In this document: positions 41,732 to 52,903 of the stretch, in pieces
Layout of the letters: every line of letters starts with the position of its first letter
Numbering within the stretch: position 1 is the stretch's first letter
Assembly: GCF_022429565.1 (NCBI RefSeq)
Contig: NZ_CP092487.1
Location: 2,808,001 to 2,872,000, forward strand
Length of the DNA stretch: 64,000 bases
Direction: 5' to 3'
Source of the DNA: Lutibacter sp. A64
Lineage (GTDB): Bacteria > Bacteroidota > Bacteroidia > Flavobacteriales > Flavobacteriaceae
The notes under the pieces: model-generated
What the model was told of the DNA's origin: nothing
What the model saw: only the letters and a program-made list of their open reading frames with translations
The model's database searches: none
Position numbers and translations under genes: made by a program

Positions 41732-44473
41732 TTAAAATGGTAAATCTTGGTTTTGAATAAATGGTATTTCAGAATTTAAAATTTCTCTAATAATATTTTT
41801 AGTTTCATCCATAAACTCTTGTATTCTTTCTTCTGAAACAAGCGTATCTGCACCTCTAGATTTTTCAGAAAAATTCATTTTTAAAAACCCTGCATTTAAA
41901 TTTTTAAATGAAATTATACCACTTTCTAATTCGGCTAAATTTGTTTGTAAATTAGAAGTGTACATATATGAATATAGCATTACTTGCATAGCTTTTGTGT
42001 ATTTATAGTCTTCACTTATTACACTAAAATCGTGCATTTTTAATTGCCTTGCTTCTACTTTTCCTGTTTTATAGTCTATAATTCTTGTACAACCATTTAG
42101 CTCATCAATTCTATCTACAATTCCTCTTAAATTTATAGGAAAATCAATTCCTTCAATTGGAATTTCACAGTTTAATTTAGCTTCTAATGCAATAATTTTT
42201 AATCGGTTACCTTTAGTTACAAGTTGTAGTTCTTGCTTTAAAAATCGGTTGATATGGTTTTTACAAACTTCAAATATTAATTTATTTTTTCCTGTTTCTA
42301 TATTTCCTTTTTTATAATGTTTTTCAAAGAATTTAATTAACAAGGTTTCAATTTTTTGTTGCATTTGAACTATGTTTTCCTTCAAAACAAAAGCACCTAT
42401 AAATGGTGTGTACAATTGTTCTAAAACATCATGAATTACAGATCCCATAGTATTTGCAGCAATGGTTTCTTCAACTTCATCATCATCTCTAATTTCCAAT
42501 ACTTTTTGTTCGTAAAAACTAATTGGGTTGTAAATATAAGTTGCTAAAGCCGAAGGTGAAATTCCTTTTTCAAAAACAGTTTTTAACTTCTCTATTACTT
42601 CTGGCGTTTTTTCAACTTGAAGCAAAATTTCTTCATTTTTTTGAACTTTCGGATTTATTATTGTGTTTTTAATTGTTGGATTGTTAATTTCTAATTGCGT
42701 TAAAAATCTACTTTTTTCTCCAGCTCCATAACCATCAGTTTCTGTATTATAAATTAAATATACATTCTTTGCACGTTGTAATAAATGTTGAAAATGGTAC
42801 GAGAAAATGGCATCTTTTTCTTGATAAGTTGGCATTTTAAAATACTTTTTCACATCAAAAGGCAAAAAAGAATTTTCGTTTTTGCTACCCGGTAAAACCC
42901 CTTCATTAACTGAAGTAACAATAATGGTTTCAAAATCTAAAGCTCTAGTTTCTAACATTCCCATTAATTGCAAACCTTTTAAAGGTTCTCCTTGAAAAGA
43001 TAACTTTTCGTTGCTTAATAATTGATTGTAAAACTGTGTAAGCGTTTTTAAATTTGAAATATGATTATACGACTTATTTAAGGTTTCTAATTGCTTAAAA
43101 ACAGTGTAAAAACGGTATAAATACTCTTTATCTACTCCATCTACATAATTTTTAAGCACAGTAGTTAAATTACTACATTGTTTAATTACGGTATTTACGT
43201 CAGTAGATAAATCAAACAATAATAAAACTTCTTTTAATTGCTCTTTTTCGGCTGTAGAAACACAATTTTCTATCATTTTTTTTGATAAAAATATAGTATT
43301 CTCACTTTTTAGCTTTGCAATTATTTTTTGAAGTAGCTCACCATGTAATTTGTTTAAAAACGGGTCATTTAAGAAGTTTAAGACGTCTTTATAGTAAAAC
43401 TGTAATTGTGCTTGTTTGTTAAATTTTTGTTGATTTAAATAAAGTTTAAATAGCTTTTCAAATAAATTAGAAAATGGAATGTCTTTTAACGGATATCCCA
43501 TAGTTATATTTATATTTTTAACACTGTTTGGTAAAGAATTTAGTGCCAATGCTAATAAATTTTCATCTGCTAAAACCAACGCAGTATTTTTATGATTTTC
43601 TAATTTAGATAATAATTCTCCTGCATACTTTATTTGAGTAATATTTTTGGGAGCTCCAATAAATTCAATGTTTTTCTCTTCTAAAACAGTATCATCTATC
43701 CATAAAAAAGGCGCTGTTTTATAATAAGCCCATTCTTTTTTATATTTTCTTAAAAAAACACCAGCTTCATTGGTATTTTCGAATAAACTCGGATTTGAAT
43801 CCCAATAAATTGAAGCCAACTTATTATTTAGCAGTTCTTGAAATATTATTTCTTCAGCTTTATTTAGCGCATTAAAACCAATAAGAACAACATGCTTATC
43901 CTTATTATTTACTATATAACGTTCTAAATTAGCTACAGCTTCTCTATAAATTAAACCTTGATAGCCGAACTTATTTTTTTTTAATTTTTTATACAACGAA
44001 TTGTATAATGTATTTAAATGTTCAAAAAACTGAAGGTAGTTTACAGCTAATTTACTTGGTGTTTTATCTTGAAACCAATACTCAATTTTTTTTACGTCTT
44101 TTAAATTTGAAAAAAGGTCTTTTGAATTTACTAAATAACTATCAATCTCATTAAAATCGTGCAATGCAATTGTTGCCCATTGAGAGAATGTTTCAAAGGG
44201 TTCTATTAAATCTTGCTTTAAATTTTCTTTATAAATACTATAAAATTCAAAAAGTAATTGTGTTGTATCTATTAAATTAACTTCGGCAAGTTCTTGAATA
44301 TAGTTTTCAATACTAATAATTTTAGGCAAAAATGTACTTGAAACTGTACTATCTACAAGTTCTTTTTTTAAAAATACACAAGCACGCTGACTTGGCAATA
44401 CAAATACACAATTTTTAATTGTAGTATTTTTACTTATAACGTCTTTAACGACTTTTGAAATAAAAGAATCCAT
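41732..44473 (-). CDS. AddB-like PD-(D/E)XK nuclease-helicase subunit
   Basis: 913 residues. The N-terminal part is a UvrD-like fold without a clear Walker A (VFVLPSQRACVFLKKEL in its place), and the C-terminal third is a RecB-type nuclease with RIIDYKTGK (D800, K802) preceded by EAKLNCEIPIEG and FPINLRGIVDRID. This is AddB/RexB architecture, the partner of AddA in resecting double-strand breaks. The AddA-like gene lies 4.4 kb upstream on the same strand, separated by ompA genes and kbl. First gene of a seven-gene run. Confidence 0.85.
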   Translation of the reverse strand: MDSFISKVVKDVISKNTTIKNCVFVLPSQRACVFLKKELVDSTVSSTFLPKIISIENYIQELAEVNLIDTTQLLFEFYSIYKENLKQDLIEPFETFSQWATIALHDFNEIDSYLVNSKDLFSNLKDVKKIEYWFQDKTPSKLAVNYLQFFEHLNTLYNSLYKKLKKNKFGYQGLIYREAVANLERYIVNNKDKHVVLIGFNALNKAEEIIFQELLNNKLASIYWDSNPSLFENTNEAGVFLRKYKKEWAYYKTAPFLWIDDTVLEEKNIEFIGAPKNITQIKYAGELLSKLENHKNTALVLADENLLALALNSLPNSVKNINITMGYPLKDIPFSNLFEKLFKLYLNQQKFNKQAQLQFYYKDVLNFLNDPFLNKLHGELLQKIIAKLKSENTIFLSKKMIENCVSTAEKEQLKEVLLLFDLSTDVNTVIKQCSNLTTVLKNYVDGVDKEYLYRFYTVFKQLETLNKSYNHISNLKTLTQFYNQLLSNEKLSFQGEPLKGLQLMGMLETRALDFETIIVTSVNEGVLPGSKNENSFLPFDVKKYFKMPTYQEKDAIFSYHFQHLLQRAKNVYLIYNTETDGYGAGEKSRFLTQLEINNPTIKNTIINPKVQKNEEILLQVEKTPEVIEKLKTVFEKGISPSALATYIYNPISFYEQKVLEIRDDDEVEETIAANTMGSVIHDVLEQLYTPFIGAFVLKENIVQMQQKIETLLIKFFEKHYKKGNIETGKNKLIFEVCKNHINRFLKQELQLVTKGNRLKIIALEAKLNCEIPIEGIDFPINLRGIVDRIDELNGCTRIIDYKTGKVEARQLKMHDFSVISEDYKYTKAMQVMLYSYMYTSNLQTNLAELESGIISFKNLNAGFLKMNFSEKSRGADTLVSEERIQEFMDETKNIIREILNSEIPFIQNQDLPF

Positions 44474-44555
44474 AATTTTTTATAAACTATAAAAGTACAA
44501 ATGCCATTTTAATTGAAATGCATTTTAAGCAATTAATGTAAAAGTATTTTTAAAT

Positions 44556-44601
44556 AAAAAAGACTATCTAAAAGTTTAAAACTTTCAAATAGCCTTTTAT
44601 T
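44556..44601 (-). terminator. Hairpin terminator downstream of the first OmpA gene
   Basis: Imperfect stem: AAAAGACTATCTAAAAGTTT (from 44557) facing AAACTTTCAAATAGCCTTTT, with T residues after it on the minus strand. It separates the OmpA genes from the AddB-like operon. Confidence 0.65.
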
Positions 44602-44682
44602 TTATGCATTAAATAGAAATATTTTTTATTAAAAATTACTCAATTTAAAGTTAATTGACTTTAAAAAGCCAATGTAAACTAA

Positions 44683-46047
44683 TTATTTTATTAGTTTAAT
44701 ATCTACCCTTCTATTTGCAGCTCTACCCGCATTATACATATTACTTTCTACAGGTTGTGTTTCTCCATAACCTTTTGCAGTTAAATTACTAGATGAAACT
44801 CCTTTAGATACTAAATAATTTTTTACAGCTTGTGCTCTTTCTTCTGATAATTTTAAATTGTACGCATCGTTACCAATACTATCTGTATGACCAGAAATTG
44901 CAAATTTTGCAGTAGGGTATTTTACTATAATTGCAATAGCTTCATTTAATTTTGCAATAGTTTCAGATTTAAAGCTTGCTTTATTAGTTTCAAAATACAC
45001 TGTTTTAAACAATTCTTCTAACTTAGCAATATCTTTAACACTAACTTCTGGACAACCTTTATTAGATGCAGAACCTGCAACTTTAGGACAATCATCATCT
45101 TTATCTAATACACCGTCACCATCAGTATCTGGCCAAGGACATCCATTATTAGCAGCTGGCCCAGCTACATTAGGACATTTATCTTTAGAGTCTATAATAC
45201 CATCATTATCTGTATCAGGACAACCATTATTTGCTTTTGTTCCTTTTACATTAGGACAATCATCATCTTTATCAGCGATACCATCACCATCAGTATCAGG
45301 ACAACCGTTTAGAGACTCTAAACCAGCTACATTAGGACAATCATCTTTTGAATCTATAACTCCATCGTTATCAGAATCTGGACATCCATTATATTCAATT
45401 AATCCAAATACTTCTGGACAAGCATCAACGTCATCAAAAACACCGTCGTTATCAGAATCTGTACCACCAAACTTAATAACTAAACCTAATGAATGTTGGA
45501 AATGTTGTACAATTTTACTTTCAAAAGCATGTTTGTATTTAGATTCTAAATTAAGACCTAAATTATCGTTAAACCAAATGTTAAATCCTAGTGCTCCATT
45601 AAAAGTTCCTGTGTCATGGTCACCCATCCAAATATAACCACCACCTAAAGATGCATACGGATCAAACCATCCTGTTTGCCCAAACGCATTATTTAAATCG
45701 TACTTAACAGCACCATCTAAAGCTAAGTAAGAAGTGCTACTGATACTATTATCACCAACTTTTTTAATTCTATTTAAAGATCCGGCAGCTTCTACACTAA
45801 AACCATCAGTTAAATATCTACTAACCGTTATTTTTGAAATAGATGGAATTATATTATAATGATCATCAACATTTACAAATTCCTCAAACCATGAACCATG
45901 TCCAGTTAATCCAGGATTGGTAGGGTAAAAATCAACGGCATTAATTCCAAATCCTATTGAATAAGGATTATTTTTGTCTTGAGCATGTATAGATGCTAAT
46001 CCAATAATTAACAACAATGTTGTTAAAACAATTTTTCTTTTTCTCAT
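44683..46047 (-). CDS. OmpA-family outer membrane protein with thrombospondin type-3 repeats
   Basis: 454 residues. Signal peptide (about 1-22, ending IHAQDKN), an N-terminal beta-barrel (about 23-195), about five calcium-binding TSP3 repeats of the form DxDxDGVxDxxDxCP (about 197-330) and a C-terminal OmpA peptidoglycan-binding domain (about 340-454; FAISGHTDSIGNDAYNLKLSEERA). It anchors the outer membrane to the wall. The gene 120 nt upstream is a close paralogue, and 52129-52791 shares the barrel. It has its own terminator. Confidence 0.92.
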   Translation of the reverse strand: MRKRKIVLTTLLLIIGLASIHAQDKNNPYSIGFGINAVDFYPTNPGLTGHGSWFEEFVNVDDHYNIIPSISKITVSRYLTDGFSVEAAGSLNRIKKVGDNSISSTSYLALDGAVKYDLNNAFGQTGWFDPYASLGGGYIWMGDHDTGTFNGALGFNIWFNDNLGLNLESKYKHAFESKIVQHFQHSLGLVIKFGGTDSDNDGVFDDVDACPEVFGLIEYNGCPDSDNDGVIDSKDDCPNVAGLESLNGCPDTDGDGIADKDDDCPNVKGTKANNGCPDTDNDGIIDSKDKCPNVAGPAANNGCPWPDTDGDGVLDKDDDCPKVAGSASNKGCPEVSVKDIAKLEELFKTVYFETNKASFKSETIAKLNEAIAIIVKYPTAKFAISGHTDSIGNDAYNLKLSEERAQAVKNYLVSKGVSSSNLTAKGYGETQPVESNMYNAGRAANRRVDIKLIK

Positions 46048-46118
46048 GTTACTTTTTATTTTAATTTATACTTTTTCTTAATTATTACAAATTTATAAAT
46101 ATTAATTTATAACGCACC

Positions 46119-46147
46119 AAAAAGCCACCCTTAAAGGGTGGCTTTTT
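46119..46147 (-). terminator. Rho-independent terminator between the two OmpA genes
   Basis: AAAAAGCCACCCT (46119-46131) and AGGGTGGCTTTTT (46135-46147) form a perfect 13-bp stem with A and T runs on the two sides, so it can work in both directions. It is 20 nt after the stop of the upstream ompA paralogue. Confidence 0.85.
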
Positions 46148-46167
46148 ATATTATATTTAAAATAAAT

Positions 46168-47529
46168 TTATTTTATTTGGTTGATTTCAACTCTTCTGTT
46201 ATTAAATCTTCCTTCACGAGTAGCATTAGAATCTATAGGTGCTGTTTGACCAAAACCTTGAGTAGATAATCTATTAGCGCTTACTCCTTTATTTACTAAG
46301 TATGCTTTTACTGCATTAGCTCTATCTGCAGATAAAGTCATGTTTCTAGCAGCAGAACCTGTACTATCTGTATGACCTTCTACTGAAAATCTAAATTGTA
46401 AATTTTGATTTTGGTTTAAAATTGTAGCAACATTATCTAAAATAGCAGCTGCATCTGGTCTGATTACAGATTTTCCAGTATCAAAGTTAATACCTCTTGC
46501 AGCTTGATTTACAGTTTCTTGATCTACAAATACTTCTGGACAACCTTCGTTAGAAGCAGGACCAGGAACCTCAACACATCTGTCAATAATGTCTATAACA
46601 CCATCTTCATCAGTATCTTTATAAGGACAACCTGAGTTACCTTTTGGACCAGGAACTTCTGGACAAGCATCATCTCCATCTGCAACACCATCTCCATCTT
46701 TATCTGGACAACCGTGTAAAGCTTTTAAACCAGCAACTGTAGGACATTTATCTTTAGCATCTGGAATTCCATCTCCGTCAGTATCAGGGCAACCATCAAA
46801 TTCTGGTAAACCAGGAACATCTGGACATTTATCACAACAATCAGAAACACCATCTTTATCAGCATCTGTATCTGGACAACCACCAAACTCAGCTAAACCA
46901 GCTTCATTAGGACATTTATCTTCTTTATTGCTTACACCGTCACCATCAGTATCTTTATTTCCTAATTTCCAAACAATACCAACAGAATGTTGATACATAT
47001 CAAAATCAATAGGAGTATTTACTTTTTTGTAACCTGAAGTAAAGTTAATACCTACATTATCACTAATCCAAGCATTAAAACCAGCTCCAACATTTAAGCT
47101 TACACCGTTTTCAGTACCAACCCAATTTTCACCAACACCAACATATAAGAATGGATCAAACCAACCTGTTTGTCCAAATAAATTATTTAAATCGTATTTT
47201 GCATTTAAGTCTAAACCAAAAAATGTTACATTAGCAGATGACCCCCAAGGTTTATCAACTTTATTTAATGATCCAGCAAGTTCTGCGCTAAAACCACTTC
47301 CTATGTATCTTGTTACAGCAAATTTGCTTAACCATGGAACAGCATTAACATCGTTTCCATTAAAATCATAAGATCCAAAATATCCAGATGTTGCATCAGA
47401 AGAAGTGCTAATATCAATAGCATTTACTCCTAAAGAGAAGCCCCAAGGATTTTCTTTGTCCTGAGCATTAGCATTGCCAAGGGACGTAATTAATAACAAA
47501 GCCAATACGGCAATTTTTAAATGTTTCAT
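46168..47529 (-). CDS. OmpA-family outer membrane protein with thrombospondin type-3 repeats (paralogue 2)
   Basis: 453 residues, same design as the paralogue downstream: signal peptide (about 1-22, ending NANAQDKE), a barrel with the shared WGFSLGVNAIDIST and FGQTGWFDPF motifs, TSP3 repeats (DTDGDGVSNKEDKCP and others), including one unit with CCDKCPD, and an OmpA domain with FSVEGHTDSTGSAARNMTL. A terminator at each gene's end points to separate transcripts. Likely an abundant structural protein. Confidence 0.92.
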   Translation of the reverse strand: MKHLKIAVLALLLITSLGNANAQDKENPWGFSLGVNAIDISTSSDATSGYFGSYDFNGNDVNAVPWLSKFAVTRYIGSGFSAELAGSLNKVDKPWGSSANVTFFGLDLNAKYDLNNLFGQTGWFDPFLYVGVGENWVGTENGVSLNVGAGFNAWISDNVGINFTSGYKKVNTPIDFDMYQHSVGIVWKLGNKDTDGDGVSNKEDKCPNEAGLAEFGGCPDTDADKDGVSDCCDKCPDVPGLPEFDGCPDTDGDGIPDAKDKCPTVAGLKALHGCPDKDGDGVADGDDACPEVPGPKGNSGCPYKDTDEDGVIDIIDRCVEVPGPASNEGCPEVFVDQETVNQAARGINFDTGKSVIRPDAAAILDNVATILNQNQNLQFRFSVEGHTDSTGSAARNMTLSADRANAVKAYLVNKGVSANRLSTQGFGQTAPIDSNATREGRFNNRRVEINQIK

Positions 47530-47647
47530 TTTCAGTGAATTAAATTAAATGTTCTTTTTATTTTTTAAGTAAAATAAGCTACCTTTACATAACTATTGAA
47601 GCAAATTTACAAAATATTCTTAAATAGAGAGCAATAATACAATAAAT

Positions 47648-48841
47648 CTAAATAATTTTCAACAATTTACCAACATTTATAAAGGCTTGTATGGCTTTAT
47701 CTAAATGTTTTTTATCATGAGCTGCAGATAGTTGAACTCTAATTCTTGCTTTTCCTTTTGGTACAACAGGAAAAAAGAATCCAATTACATAAATTCCTTC
47801 TTCTAGTAACATATTTGCCATATCTTGAGATAATTTCGCATCATATAACATTACTGGAACAATTGCAGAATCACCTTTTACAATATCAAAACCTGCTTTA
47901 ATCATTCCTTCTTTAAAATAATTAGTATTCCACTCTAACTTATCTCGTAAAGTGGTGTCTTCTGAAATCATTTCAAAAACTTTTAATGAGGCTCCTACAA
48001 TTGCTGGTGCTAAAGAATTTGAAAATAAATAAGGTCTAGATCTTTGACGTAATAATTCAATAATTTCCTTTTTACCAGTGGTGTAACCACCCATTGCGCC
48101 TCCAAGTGCTTTCCCTAAAGTTCCGGTAATAATATCTACGCGCCCCATTACGTTTTTTAACTCAAGAGTTCCTCGTCCAGTTTTTCCTATAAAGCCTGCA
48201 GCATGGCATTCATCAACCATTACTAAAGCGTCATATTTATCGGCTAAATCACAAATTTTATCTAAGCTTGCTACAACGCCATCCATTGAAAAAACACCAT
48301 CTGTTACTATAATTTTAAAACGGTAATTTTGTTTATTTGCTTCAATTAATTGTGCTTCTAAATCTGCCATATCATTATTTTGATACCTGTATCTTGCAGC
48401 TTTACATAAACGAACTCCATCAATTATTGATGCATGGTTTAAAGAATCTGAAATTATAGCATCTTCTTGAGATAATAATGGTTCAAAAATACCACCGTTT
48501 GCATCAAATGCTGCTGCATATAAAATGGTATCTTCAGTTTTATAAAAATGAGCTATCGTTTGTTCTAATTCTTTATGAATATCTTGTGTTCCACAAATAA
48601 AACGCACAGATGACATTCCAAAACCATGTGAATCTAACGTGTTTTTTGCTGCTTTTATAACTTCAGGATTGTTAGACAAGCCCAAATAATTATTAGCGCA
48701 AAAATTCACAACTTCTTTTCCTGTGTTTAACTTTATAACCGCATCTTGAGATGATGCTATAATACGTTCAGATTTATACAAACCTGCTTCTTTAATTTCT
48801 TGAAGTTCTTTTTGTAAATGTTGTTGTATTTTACCGTACAT
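47648..48841 (-). CDS. kbl: Glycine C-acetyltransferase (2-amino-3-ketobutyrate CoA ligase)
   Basis: 397 residues, the size of Kbl. Alpha-oxoamine synthase PLP enzyme: PLP lysine in [15 protein letters not shown], the pyridoxal-contact aspartate in [12 protein letters not shown], and the N-terminal [16 protein letters not shown]. It splits 2-amino-3-ketobutyrate with CoA to glycine and acetyl-CoA in threonine breakdown. No threonine dehydrogenase gene is adjacent. 32 nt downstream of the AddA-like gene. Confidence 0.93.
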   Translation of the reverse strand: MYGKIQQHLQKELQEIKEAGLYKSERIIASSQDAVIKLNTGKEVVNFCANNYLGLSNNPEVIKAAKNTLDSHGFGMSSVRFICGTQDIHKELEQTIAHFYKTEDTILYAAAFDANGGIFEPLLSQEDAIISDSLNHASIIDGVRLCKAARYRYQNNDMADLEAQLIEANKQNYRFKIIVTDGVFSMDGVVASLDKICDLADKYDALVMVDECHAAGFIGKTGRGTLELKNVMGRVDIITGTLGKALGGAMGGYTTGKKEIIELLRQRSRPYLFSNSLAPAIVGASLKVFEMISEDTTLRDKLEWNTNYFKEGMIKAGFDIVKGDSAIVPVMLYDAKLSQDMANMLLEEGIYVIGFFFPVVPKGKARIRVQLSAAHDKKHLDKAIQAFINVGKLLKII

Positions 48842-48873
48842 AATAATTTCCTTTTTTACAAATTTATAATTTT

Positions 48874-51800
48874 TTAGACTTCTGAAATAGTAATTTCAGT
48901 ATTAATATAAACAAGAATTTTTTTAACAATTATATAATTTAAATTTTCTAAGGTAGCAGCATATTTTAAAAGCTGTTGCCTATGTGTTTTTTCAGGATTT
49001 CCAGTTTTATAATCTATAATGGTAGCCTTATTATTATCTAAAATTAATCTATCTAAAATAATACTTTTTTTATCTGAAGTAATAATTTCTTGTTCATTAT
49101 AAACCTCATAGCTATCATTATAATAGGTCTTTAATTGTGGGTGATTTACAATAGAATTTAACACTTCTATAATTTTATGTTCATCGTTTTTAGAAATTGT
49201 ACCATTAAAAACATATTGTTTTATAACATCGTCAATATCGTTTTTAGTTATTATTTTTGATAAAATTTCATGAATTAAATTTCCGTAACCTATTGCTTTT
49301 CCTTGTTCTGTATCCCATAATAACGATGAGTTTGCTACAATAGAAATATTATGGTTTTTCCAAGAGTTTGAAATAAAAGCTGTTTGTGTAATTGTATTGC
49401 TCTTTTCTTTTACCGGAATAGCTGTTCGTTCTGGGTTTCCAAAATTATATTCTAAAGTTTCAGAATTCCATAAACTTTGTTGTTTCAAATAATTTATAAA
49501 CAAACTTGACGTATATCTAATTTCACTTTTTGTACTGTTTTTATTTTCTGAAACTATATACAATTGCTCTACAGGTCTTGTTAAAGCAACATATAAGATA
49601 TTAAAATTATCTAACTCTAAAGCTTCTTTACGTTCTTGAAACAAATGCTCTCCTTGTTTACCTATAAAATTTAATTTTGAACTATAATTTACCAAAAAAG
49701 TGTCTATTTCACTTATTTCTGGTTGTTTATACCAAACTTTTGGTTTAATCTGATTGTAAATATCAATATCATACGGATAAATTACAACTGGAAATTCTAA
49801 GCCTTTTGCTTTATGAATTGTCATAATTCTAACTGCATTTTCAGCTTCAGGAGCAACAATACTTAATTTATCTTTTTTTAATTCCCACAGTGCTAAAAAA
49901 TCATCTATTGAAGGTTGCTTTTTTTGTTGATATTCAAATACAAAATCTAAAAAAAATTGCATATCTGAATCGGATTCTGGAGTTAAATTAAAGCTTCTAA
50001 TTATGTATTCAAAACTCTCATAAAATGGAATTTGTAAATATTCTTGATAACTAAAAAAGAAATTATAATCTTTTAAACCTTCAAAAAAACTGTTAGTATC
50101 TAAATCTATAAAACTACTTAAAAACTCATGTTTTGGCGTTTTTAATTGTAAATAATTGTATAAAAAATAGAGTACTTTAGCTTTGTATTCTTTGTTTAAA
50201 GGGTTGTTTATTATATTTAAAATTGAAATTATAAAATTTACCCTTTCGTTGTTTTTTAACAACAAGGTTTCCGAAGATATAATCTCTATATTATTTTCAG
50301 ACAAATAATTTGCAATGGCAATACCTTGTACTTTTGTTCTAACCAATACACACACTTCATTTTTTTGAAAAGCTGTATCTAAATTTTGAATAATTTCTAG
50401 TACCTTTTTAGGATATACCAAATCCTTTTCTTCATCATCTTTGTCTTTTTCTACAAATGCTAATTGTACAAAACCTCCAATACTATCTGTGGTTTTTTGT
50501 GAATTTCCTTCAACATATAAATTACTATAACTTTTATTGACTAAAAACTGAGAAATAAATTTAAAAAAACCATTATTGAATTCTATTATTTCTGAATAAC
50601 TTCTATAATTAGTATCTAAATTAGAGAGTTGTTTTTCTACATAAAACGGATTGTTTTCTTTCTGACCTTCATTTAAAGAAAGTGCAATAAATTGTTCTGG
50701 ATTTCCACCACGCCATCTGTAAATAGATTGTTTTGCATCACCAACTAACAATAGTTGTCCGGTTTCTCCCAATTCGTTTTCAGATGTTAATGCATTTTCA
50801 ATTAACGGAATTAAATTATTCCATTGTAATTGCGAGGTGTCTTGCATTTCATCTAAAAAATAATAACGAAATTTCTCACCTAATCTTTCATAAATAAATG
50901 GAGCTGGTTCGTCTTTAATTGTGTCGCTTATTAGCTGATTAAATTCGGCGTTTAACAGAATATTATTTTCTTGTTTTATTTCTTGAAGTGCTGTATTTAT
51001 ATAATTTAAAACCGCTAACGGAATTAAACTTTCAACCAAAATACTATTTAAAATATAGGTTCCGTAAACGGCTTCAAACAGTTTTTTTGAAGTGTAATAA
51101 AGTGCTACTAATTGTGGTTTTATTTCATCTATTAACTGTTTTGAAGCAGCATCACATTTAGCGGCATATAAATTTTTATTTTCTTCAATAGTTTTATTTA
51201 ATCTACCATCGAATTTTATAACTCCAGGTTTTTGTTGTTTAAATTTTTGAAGTTTTGTAAAGTGATTTGGAACATCTCCAGAATTACCAAAATCCTTAAT
51301 ATTTATTCCATATTGTTTAATAATTTCAAGTGCTTCAGTTCCAATATCATTAAATTGTTTTTCAATTTTTTTATTTGCTGTTTGAAGCTTCGTTTTTAGA
51401 CTTTTAAATTCTTCAATAGAAATATTATTTAAAGATTTTAAATGACTAGTATGATTTTCATTCAAAATAATTTTCGCAAAATCTTTTAGTTCCATTGCAA
51501 TGTCCCAAGATTTATCATCGTCTAATTTTTGAACTGCATAATTTACAAGTAACGTTGTAAGCTCTTTGTTTTCACCAATTTTAGAAATTACAATATCAAC
51601 CGCTTCATTTAATAAACTTTCGGCATCCATTTCCACATCAAAATTCATTGGTAATTTTAAATCGTGTGCAAAAGTTCTAATTATTTTATGGGTAAAACTA
51701 TCTATTGTAGTAATATTAAAGGCTCCATAATTCTGTAAAATAGCATTTAATATTGTTTTAGATTTTTTTATAATAATGCCTTCATCTAAATTTGTTTCTT

Positions 51801-52038
51801 CACAAATTATGGTGCGCATATTGTTGTTTTCTACATTTGAAAAACTTTTTAAATTTTGAATAACACGCTCTTTCATTTCACCAGCAGCTTTATTGGTAAA
51901 TGTAACGGCTAAAATTTGTTGAAATTTAAACGGATTATCGCTAAGTAAAAGAATTTTTAAATACTCTTTTACCAGTGTAAATGTTTTTCCACTTCCAGCA
52001 GAAGCACTGTATATTTGGAAATTTTTTGGGTGTTGCAT
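48874..52038 (-). CDS. AddA-like UvrD helicase / PD-(D/E)XK exonuclease
   Basis: 1054 residues. Walker [14 protein letters not shown] near the N-terminus (K18), motif Ia [15 protein letters not shown], motif [17 protein letters not shown], motif [16 protein letters not shown], motif [18 protein letters not shown] and LYVALTRP, and a C-terminal RecB-like nuclease with ILDRLIL...IIDYKTGNP. The helicase and nuclease motifs all look intact. It works with the AddB-like protein in break resection and degradation of foreign linear DNA. It precedes kbl by 32 nt. Confidence 0.9.
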   Translation of the reverse strand: MQHPKNFQIYSASAGSGKTFTLVKEYLKILLLSDNPFKFQQILAVTFTNKAAGEMKERVIQNLKSFSNVENNNMRTIICEETNLDEGIIIKKSKTILNAILQNYGAFNITTIDSFTHKIIRTFAHDLKLPMNFDVEMDAESLLNEAVDIVISKIGENKELTTLLVNYAVQKLDDDKSWDIAMELKDFAKIILNENHTSHLKSLNNISIEEFKSLKTKLQTANKKIEKQFNDIGTEALEIIKQYGINIKDFGNSGDVPNHFTKLQKFKQQKPGVIKFDGRLNKTIEENKNLYAAKCDAASKQLIDEIKPQLVALYYTSKKLFEAVYGTYILNSILVESLIPLAVLNYINTALQEIKQENNILLNAEFNQLISDTIKDEPAPFIYERLGEKFRYYFLDEMQDTSQLQWNNLIPLIENALTSENELGETGQLLLVGDAKQSIYRWRGGNPEQFIALSLNEGQKENNPFYVEKQLSNLDTNYRSYSEIIEFNNGFFKFISQFLVNKSYSNLYVEGNSQKTTDSIGGFVQLAFVEKDKDDEEKDLVYPKKVLEIIQNLDTAFQKNEVCVLVRTKVQGIAIANYLSENNIEIISSETLLLKNNERVNFIISILNIINNPLNKEYKAKVLYFLYNYLQLKTPKHEFLSSFIDLDTNSFFEGLKDYNFFFSYQEYLQIPFYESFEYIIRSFNLTPESDSDMQFFLDFVFEYQQKKQPSIDDFLALWELKKDKLSIVAPEAENAVRIMTIHKAKGLEFPVVIYPYDIDIYNQIKPKVWYKQPEISEIDTFLVNYSSKLNFIGKQGEHLFQERKEALELDNFNILYVALTRPVEQLYIVSENKNSTKSEIRYTSSLFINYLKQQSLWNSETLEYNFGNPERTAIPVKEKSNTITQTAFISNSWKNHNISIVANSSLLWDTEQGKAIGYGNLIHEILSKIITKNDIDDVIKQYVFNGTISKNDEHKIIEVLNSIVNHPQLKTYYNDSYEVYNEQEIITSDKKSIILDRLILDNNKATIIDYKTGNPEKTHRQQLLKYAATLENLNYIIVKKILVYINTEITISEV

Positions 52039-52128
52039 TTATAAAAATTATAAACGCAAGTTAACAAATTTAAAAAGTTTTATAACAGTTATTATTGAAT
52101 TTACACTAAAAGAAAATATGTATAAAAA

Positions 52129-52791
52129 CTATCTTCCGTTACGCCAATTAAATCTTTTTCTACTATTCCATTTATACCTTCTTTGTGCATTTAATTTCAT
52201 AACTACACTAAATGAATAGAACATATGTGGTTTTAATTGATAATCTGGCGAATTGTATTTGTAACCACCTTGAGCATTGAGGCCAAAAGAATCAGAAAAC
52301 CAGTAATTTGCACCTATTCCGGCATTTACTGTACCTCCACTTCTATCAGCAAAAGTATAACCTCCCCCTGCATAAATAAAAGGAGTAAAATAATTTTCTG
52401 GATTAACAAGACTATATTGTAGGTTTCCATCTATAGCATAGTAAGATATTGCATCTATTTCAATATCTCCATATCTGGTTATTTCATTTACCGAAAAAGA
52501 AACATCTAAAGAAATTCTGTTTTTCCAATAACGTGTTACATTAATCCTTGGAGCAAAAACATTCCAATGATCTTCTGCATTCCAAATCTCATTAAAAAAT
52601 CCATCTTGATTTCCTGTGGAAGGATCTAATCCCGGAAAATGTGTAGGATTCAATACTGGAAAGTAATCTACGGCATTTATACCTATACCAATAACCCACT
52701 TATTAAATTGATCTTGTGAATATGCAGTTTTCACAAAAACTATGTTAATAAAGATTACTAGTAATATATATTTTAACAATCCATTTTTCAT
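52129..52791 (-). CDS. Outer membrane beta-barrel protein, paralogue of the OmpA barrel without TSP3/OmpA domains
   Basis: 220 residues. Signal peptide (about 1-25, ending TAYSQDQ) followed by a barrel that aligns with the N-terminal domain of the two OmpA paralogues: WVIGIGINAVDYFP, WNAEDHWNVFAPRINVTRYW, and FTPFIYAGGGYTF. Instead of TSP3 repeats it ends in a short arginine- and tryptophan-rich tail (RRYKWNSRKRFNWRNGR), which is odd after a barrel. Perhaps a truncated or specialised relative. Confidence 0.8.
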   Translation of the reverse strand: MKNGLLKYILLVIFINIVFVKTAYSQDQFNKWVIGIGINAVDYFPVLNPTHFPGLDPSTGNQDGFFNEIWNAEDHWNVFAPRINVTRYWKNRISLDVSFSVNEITRYGDIEIDAISYYAIDGNLQYSLVNPENYFTPFIYAGGGYTFADRSGGTVNAGIGANYWFSDSFGLNAQGGYKYNSPDYQLKPHMFYSFSVVMKLNAQRRYKWNSRKRFNWRNGR

Positions 52792-52903
52792 AATAATTAT
52801 AAAGGGGGTTTGTTGATTACTAATGTTTTATAACGAAAATAATTATAATAAATTGTATTTATTATAGGGGTAATTATTTTACATTACCATTTATAATCTA
52901 AAA

